Of a stretch of DNA of 16,558 bases, positions 13,892 through 16,558 are shown piece by piece. The translations under genes and the position numbers were made by a program. The notes beneath the pieces were generated by a model, which was given only the letters and a program-made list of their open reading frames with translations, had not been told where the DNA came from and did no database searches. Origin of the DNA: CAZYMF01 sp964648215. Lineage in GTDB: Bacteria > Desulfobacterota > Binatia > HRBIN30 > JACQVA1. The number at the start of each line of letters is the position of its first letter. Positions within the stretch are counted from its first letter, which is position 1. The stretch spans positions 1-16,558 of the forward strand of contig CAZYMF010000104.1 in the NCBI GenBank assembly GCA_964648215.1, in the 5' to 3' direction.

Positions 13892-14250
13892 TCATCGCAA
13901 AGCAGCCGGCCACGTAACAGGAAAGGGGAATCCGTCCAACTTCACCGGGGCCTCGCCGTCGACAAAGATGGCATTGTAGAGAATCCAGTCGGCGTAACTG
14001 GAGAGCCGGACGAGGGCGCCGCCCGGATCGATGCTCTTATTCCGCCTTGCTCGTCGTGTCCACCTTCGTCCCGGTTGATGCGATCATCTGCTGGTGCGTG
14101 GCCAGCGCGGCCGCGGGCTGCCCATCTGCTTGTACCCGCCGGGGAGGATCGCTGCCAAGGTGCGCATCCCGTTCGACGTGCTGTGCGAGAAGAGCAGGGG
14201 AGCGGCGGTGCCGATTGACGCCACGCGAGAAAAGAGGCAGGTAAAACCGC
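13892..14250 (-). pseudogene. Frameshifted coding remnant, unknown protein
   Basis: No intact gene fits this stretch. Read leftward on the minus strand, three successive frames look protein-like. The first (about 14235-14110) includes APLLFSHSTSNGMRTL and LPGGYKQMG. The second (about 14115-14040) includes ALATHQQMIASTGTKVD and ends at a stop at 14037. The third (about 14040-13892) includes ALVRLSSYADWILYNAIF and GFPFPVTWPAALR, ending at TGA 13892-13894. The third has no ATG, GTG or TTG between the in-frame stop at 14084-14086 and the start of its protein-like part. By eye its third codon positions are richer in G/C (about three quarters) than the first (about 60 percent), and the second are lowest, as in real genes here. 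One gene broken by two frameshifts is the simplest reading; sequencing error or several scraps is possible. I do not recognise the protein. Confidence 0.38.
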
Positions 14251-14252
14251 AC

Positions 14253-14344
<92 letters not shown>

Positions 14345-14488
14345 CTTCACCATCCCCGTTGAACGGGCGATTGCCGGCTCTGCATTCCCGGTTCTCGGTT
14401 TGCCAATCCTTGTTTCTCTTTCAGCCCGCGCTCGCCGCTTGATCCGTGGCGCTCGTTGTTCAAGTCTGGCCGGACCAAGGAGGGGACC

Positions 14489-16114
14489 ATGCGCGGATTG
14501 ATGCAGGACTACCCACTCACCGTGTCCCATCTGGTGAAGCGGGCGGAACGGTTGTTTGCTGCTGCGCCGATTGCCAGCCGCACCGCCGCCGGCGGCATGA
14601 CGCGTTATACCTACGGCGACATGTGCCGGCGGGTTCGTCGCCTGGGCAACGTCCTCGCCAAGCTCGGTGTCCGGCCCGGCGATCGCGTCGGCACCTTCGC
14701 CTGGAACACCCACCGCCACCTCGAGCTGTATCTGGGCATCCCCAGCTTCGGCGCCGTGCTGCACACCCTCAACATCCGTCTGTTCGCCGAGCAGATCACC
14801 TACATCATCAATCATGCCGAGGACGTCGTGCTCTTCGTCGACGAGTCGGCGCTCTCCGTGCTCGAACCGCTGGCGCCGCAGCTGCGCGCGGTACGAGCCT
14901 ACGTCGTGATGAGTGAGGGGACGTTACCGCAGAGCTCGCTGTCGCCGCTCTACGACTACGAGGAGCTCCTCGCCGAGGCGCCCGAAGACTTCTCCTTTCC
15001 GGATCTCGACGAGAACGAAGCCGCCGGCATGTGCTACACCTCGGGGACGACCGGCAATCCCAAGGGCGTCCTCTACAGCCACCGCGCCTTGTTCCTGCAG
15101 TCGATCGCCCAGACCATGGCCGATGCCTTCGCCGTCAGCGAGCGCGACGTCGTGCTGCCGATCGTGCCCATGTTTCACGCCAACGCCTGGAACCTGCCGT
15201 TCAGCGCGGTCATGGTCGGCGCCGCGCAGGTCTATCCCGGGCCGCAGCCGACGCCGGAGGACCTTGCCCGGCTGATCCAGGACGAGCACGTCACCCTCGC
15301 CGCGGGGGTACCCACGGTGTGGATCGGCTTGCTCGGCGTTCTCGAGCACAAGCACTACGATCTCTCCAGCCTGCGCTGCGCGCCCTGCGGCGGCTCCGCC
15401 GTGCCGGCGAGCCTGATCGCGGCCTACGACAAGCTCGGCGTGACACTCGTACAGGCCTGGGGGCTGACCGAGACGGCGCCGCTGGCCACGCTGTCGCGCC
15501 CGCGCCGGCACATGGACTCCTGGCCGGCGGAACGGCGGGTGGCGGTGCGAGCGAAGCAGGGGACGGTGGTGCCCGGCCTGGAGATTCGCGCCGTCGACGA
15601 CGCCGGTTGCGAGGTTCCCTGGGACGGCACGAGCGTCGGCGAGCTGCAGCTCAAGGGTCCGTGGGTGATCTCTTCCTACTACAACGACCCGCGCAGCCAG
15701 GACGCGTTCGCCGACGGCTGGTTTCGCACCGGCGACGTTGCCAGCATCGATCCGGAGGGCTACGTTCAGATCACGGACCGCGCCAAGGACGTGGTCAAGA
15801 GCGGCGGCGAGTGGATCTCCAGCGTCGAGCTCGAGAACGCCATCATGGGGCACCCCAAGGTTGTCGAGGCCGCCGTCATCGGTCTGGCCCACGAGAAGTG
15901 GCAGGAGCGCCCACTCGCCTGCGTGGTGGTGAAGCCGGGACAGACACTGACCAAGGACGAGCTGTACGGGTTCCTGAAGGACAAGTTCGCCAAGTGGTGG
16001 CTGCCCGAGGACATCGTCTTTCTCGACTCGCTGCCGAAGACCAGTGTCGGCAAGTTCGCCAAGCGCGAGCTGCGCGAGCAGTTCAAGGACTTCCACTGGC
16101 CGGCAGCGGAGTGA
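14489..16114 (+). CDS. Fatty acyl-CoA synthetase (AMP-binding)
   Basis: Adenylate-forming enzyme of 541 aa that activates a carboxylic acid with ATP to an acyl-AMP and then forms the CoA thioester. Motifs in order: P-loop YTSGTTGNPKG (183-193), MFHANAWN (228-235) at the acyl-pocket region, AWGLTETAP (323-331), GWFRTGDVA (410-418), DRAKDVVKSGGEWIS (430-444) and PKTSVGKFAKREL with catalytic Lys522 in the C-terminal domain. Overall similarity is to the long/medium-chain fatty-acid CoA ligases often named FadD3-like or DmdB-like (MAFHANAWN-type), so methylmercaptopropionate or other acids are alternatives. The start is ATG 14489, with AAGGAGGGG at 14477-14485; the frame is open to 14456 but without support. 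It lies 145 bases beyond the tRNA; that gap has no clear promoter or hairpin. Chain length preference cannot be deduced. Confidence 0.94.
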   Translation: MRGLMQDYPLTVSHLVKRAERLFAAAPIASRTAAGGMTRYTYGDMCRRVRRLGNVLAKLGVRPGDRVGTFAWNTHRHLELYLGIPSFGAVLHTLNIRLFAEQITYIINHAEDVVLFVDESALSVLEPLAPQLRAVRAYVVMSEGTLPQSSLSPLYDYEELLAEAPEDFSFPDLDENEAAGMCYTSGTTGNPKGVLYSHRALFLQSIAQTMADAFAVSERDVVLPIVPMFHANAWNLPFSAVMVGAAQVYPGPQPTPEDLARLIQDEHVTLAAGVPTVWIGLLGVLEHKHYDLSSLRCAPCGGSAVPASLIAAYDKLGVTLVQAWGLTETAPLATLSRPRRHMDSWPAERRVAVRAKQGTVVPGLEIRAVDDAGCEVPWDGTSVGELQLKGPWVISSYYNDPRSQDAFADGWFRTGDVASIDPEGYVQITDRAKDVVKSGGEWISSVELENAIMGHPKVVEAAVIGLAHEKWQERPLACVVVKPGQTLTKDELYGFLKDKFAKWWLPEDIVFLDSLPKTSVGKFAKRELREQFKDFHWPAAE

Positions 16115-16139
16115 GTGGCGCCCCGGGACGGGAGAGTCG

Positions 16140-16558
16140 ATGACCGAAGCGGCGCTGATCGCCGCGATGTCGCAGGCTGATTTCTATCCGCATCGACCGG
16201 GCGCGGTGCGGCTGGTGCAGACCCACATCTCGTACGTGTTCCTCGCCGGTGATCAGGTCTACAAGGTCAAGAAGCCGGTCCGTTTCTCCTTCCTGGATTT
16301 CTCGACCCGCGAGCGCCGCCGTCACTTCTGCCACGAGGAGGTGCGGCTCAATCGCCGTCTGGCCGAGGACGTCTATTTCGGCGTCGTGGGCATCTGCAAT
16401 CGCGACGGACGGTACGAGCTGGGAACCGAGGACGATTCGGACGCGGTCGAGTGGGCCGTCCACATGCGCCGCCTGCCGGAAGACAGAACCCTCGATCGTT
16501 TGCTGGAACGGGGCGAAGCCACGCCGGCGATGATCGATGCGGTTGCGGATCGTCTGGC
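16140..16558 (+). CDS. COG2187-like kinase-fold protein (bifunctional APH/ATP-binding type), 3'-truncated
   Basis: Starts at ATG 16140 with GGGAGAG upstream, 25 bases after the synthetase stop, and is still open at the window end (139 codons seen). The sequence AVRLVQTHISYVFLAGDQVYKVKKPVRFSFLDFST, the RRHFCHEEVRLNRRLAEDVYFGVVGI segment and the WAVHMRRLPEDRTLDRLLERGE segment match the COG2187 family. These proteins have a phosphotransferase-like N-terminal domain, often fused to a P-loop kinase (COG0645) domain. The Lys in VYKVKKP would be the ATP-contacting lysine, and the conserved Glu in EEV matches the kinase-like fold. Cytoplasmic; substrate unknown even for characterised relatives as far as I recall. 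Likely co-transcribed with the synthetase. Whether the C-terminal P-loop domain is present lies outside the window. Confidence 0.85.
   Translation, partial: MTEAALIAAMSQADFYPHRPGAVRLVQTHISYVFLAGDQVYKVKKPVRFSFLDFSTRERRRHFCHEEVRLNRRLAEDVYFGVVGICNRDGRYELGTEDDSDAVEWAVHMRRLPEDRTLDRLLERGEATPAMIDAVADRL

Noticed and set aside
12646..13917. 423-codon plus-strand open frame
   Set aside because: Antisense to the GT4 glycosyltransferase, which has all its motifs.
13820..14244. Plus-strand frames in the same space as the remnant (a long one from 13820 and a short hydrophobic one from 14047)
   Set aside because: They overlap the GT4 start or lack a start signal, and codon-position GC in the clearest segment favours the minus strand, though not decisively.
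14215..14247. TTGACG box ahead of the tRNA as its promoter
   Set aside because: The only -10-like sequence (TAAAAC) is about 21 bases away, too far for a standard promoter.
14924..16096. 390-codon minus-strand open frame
   Set aside because: Fully antisense to the well-supported acyl-CoA synthetase; no domain or start signal.

Overview
This is a GC-rich, gene-dense bacterial window, consistent with a metagenome-assembled scaffold because it carries one 100-N gap at 5746-5845. The gene content is Gram-negative: a periplasmic LolA-like protein, a predicted outer-membrane beta-barrel and tRNA-dependent housekeeping genes. GC richness, intergenic palindromes and the mix of families resemble deltaproteobacterial or Binatota-like lineages. 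That placement is only an inference, because no rRNA or strong phylogenetic marker lies inside the window.

Layout, left to right. (1) 1-2625, plus strand: the 3' part of hflX (ribosome-associated GTPase), a CDP-alcohol phosphatidyltransferase (PgsA-like), and a LolA-like lipoprotein-sorting protein joined to it by an ATGA overlap. (2) 2688-4827, minus strand: a helical unknown of 121 aa, a DUF3187-type outer-membrane protein and an orphan NarL/FixJ response regulator, probably one operon reading leftward. (3) 4894-5709, plus strand: a YciI-like protein and a tightly coupled alkyltransferase-like (ATL) protein with Trp in place of the catalytic Cys. (4) 5579-6424, minus strand: a DUF2064/TIGR04282-type glycosyltransferase interrupted by the gap; its 3' end overlaps the ATL frame tail to tail. 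(5) 6513-9057, plus strand: a two-gene ABC exporter (ATPase plus a large permease), followed by a UUCG hairpin. (6) 9119-11629, plus strand: a small conserved DNA-binding-like protein, MobA, a transglutaminase-like cysteine hydrolase and a Nudix hydrolase. (7) 11636-12063: a small SH3/KOW-like protein on the minus strand and a cluster of intergenic palindromes, including a 143-bp near-perfect palindrome whose right edge provides the ribosome-binding site of tadA. (8) 12064-13878: tadA and a convergent GT4 glycosyltransferase. (9) 13892-14252: a region with no intact gene that appears to hold broken minus-strand coding sequence. (10) 14253-16558: tRNA-Ser(CGA), an acyl-CoA synthetase and the 5' part of a COG2187-type kinase-like gene that runs off the window.

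Most of this is housekeeping: translation quality control (HflX, TadA, tRNA-Ser), phospholipid synthesis, envelope biogenesis, molybdenum cofactor maturation and fatty-acid activation. I found no CRISPR array, phage module, transposase or obvious defence system. The parts most worth a second look are the palindromic element fused to the tadA leader, the frameshifted remnant beside the tRNA, the Cys-less ATL, the transglutaminase/Nudix pair and the small 9119-9433 protein.
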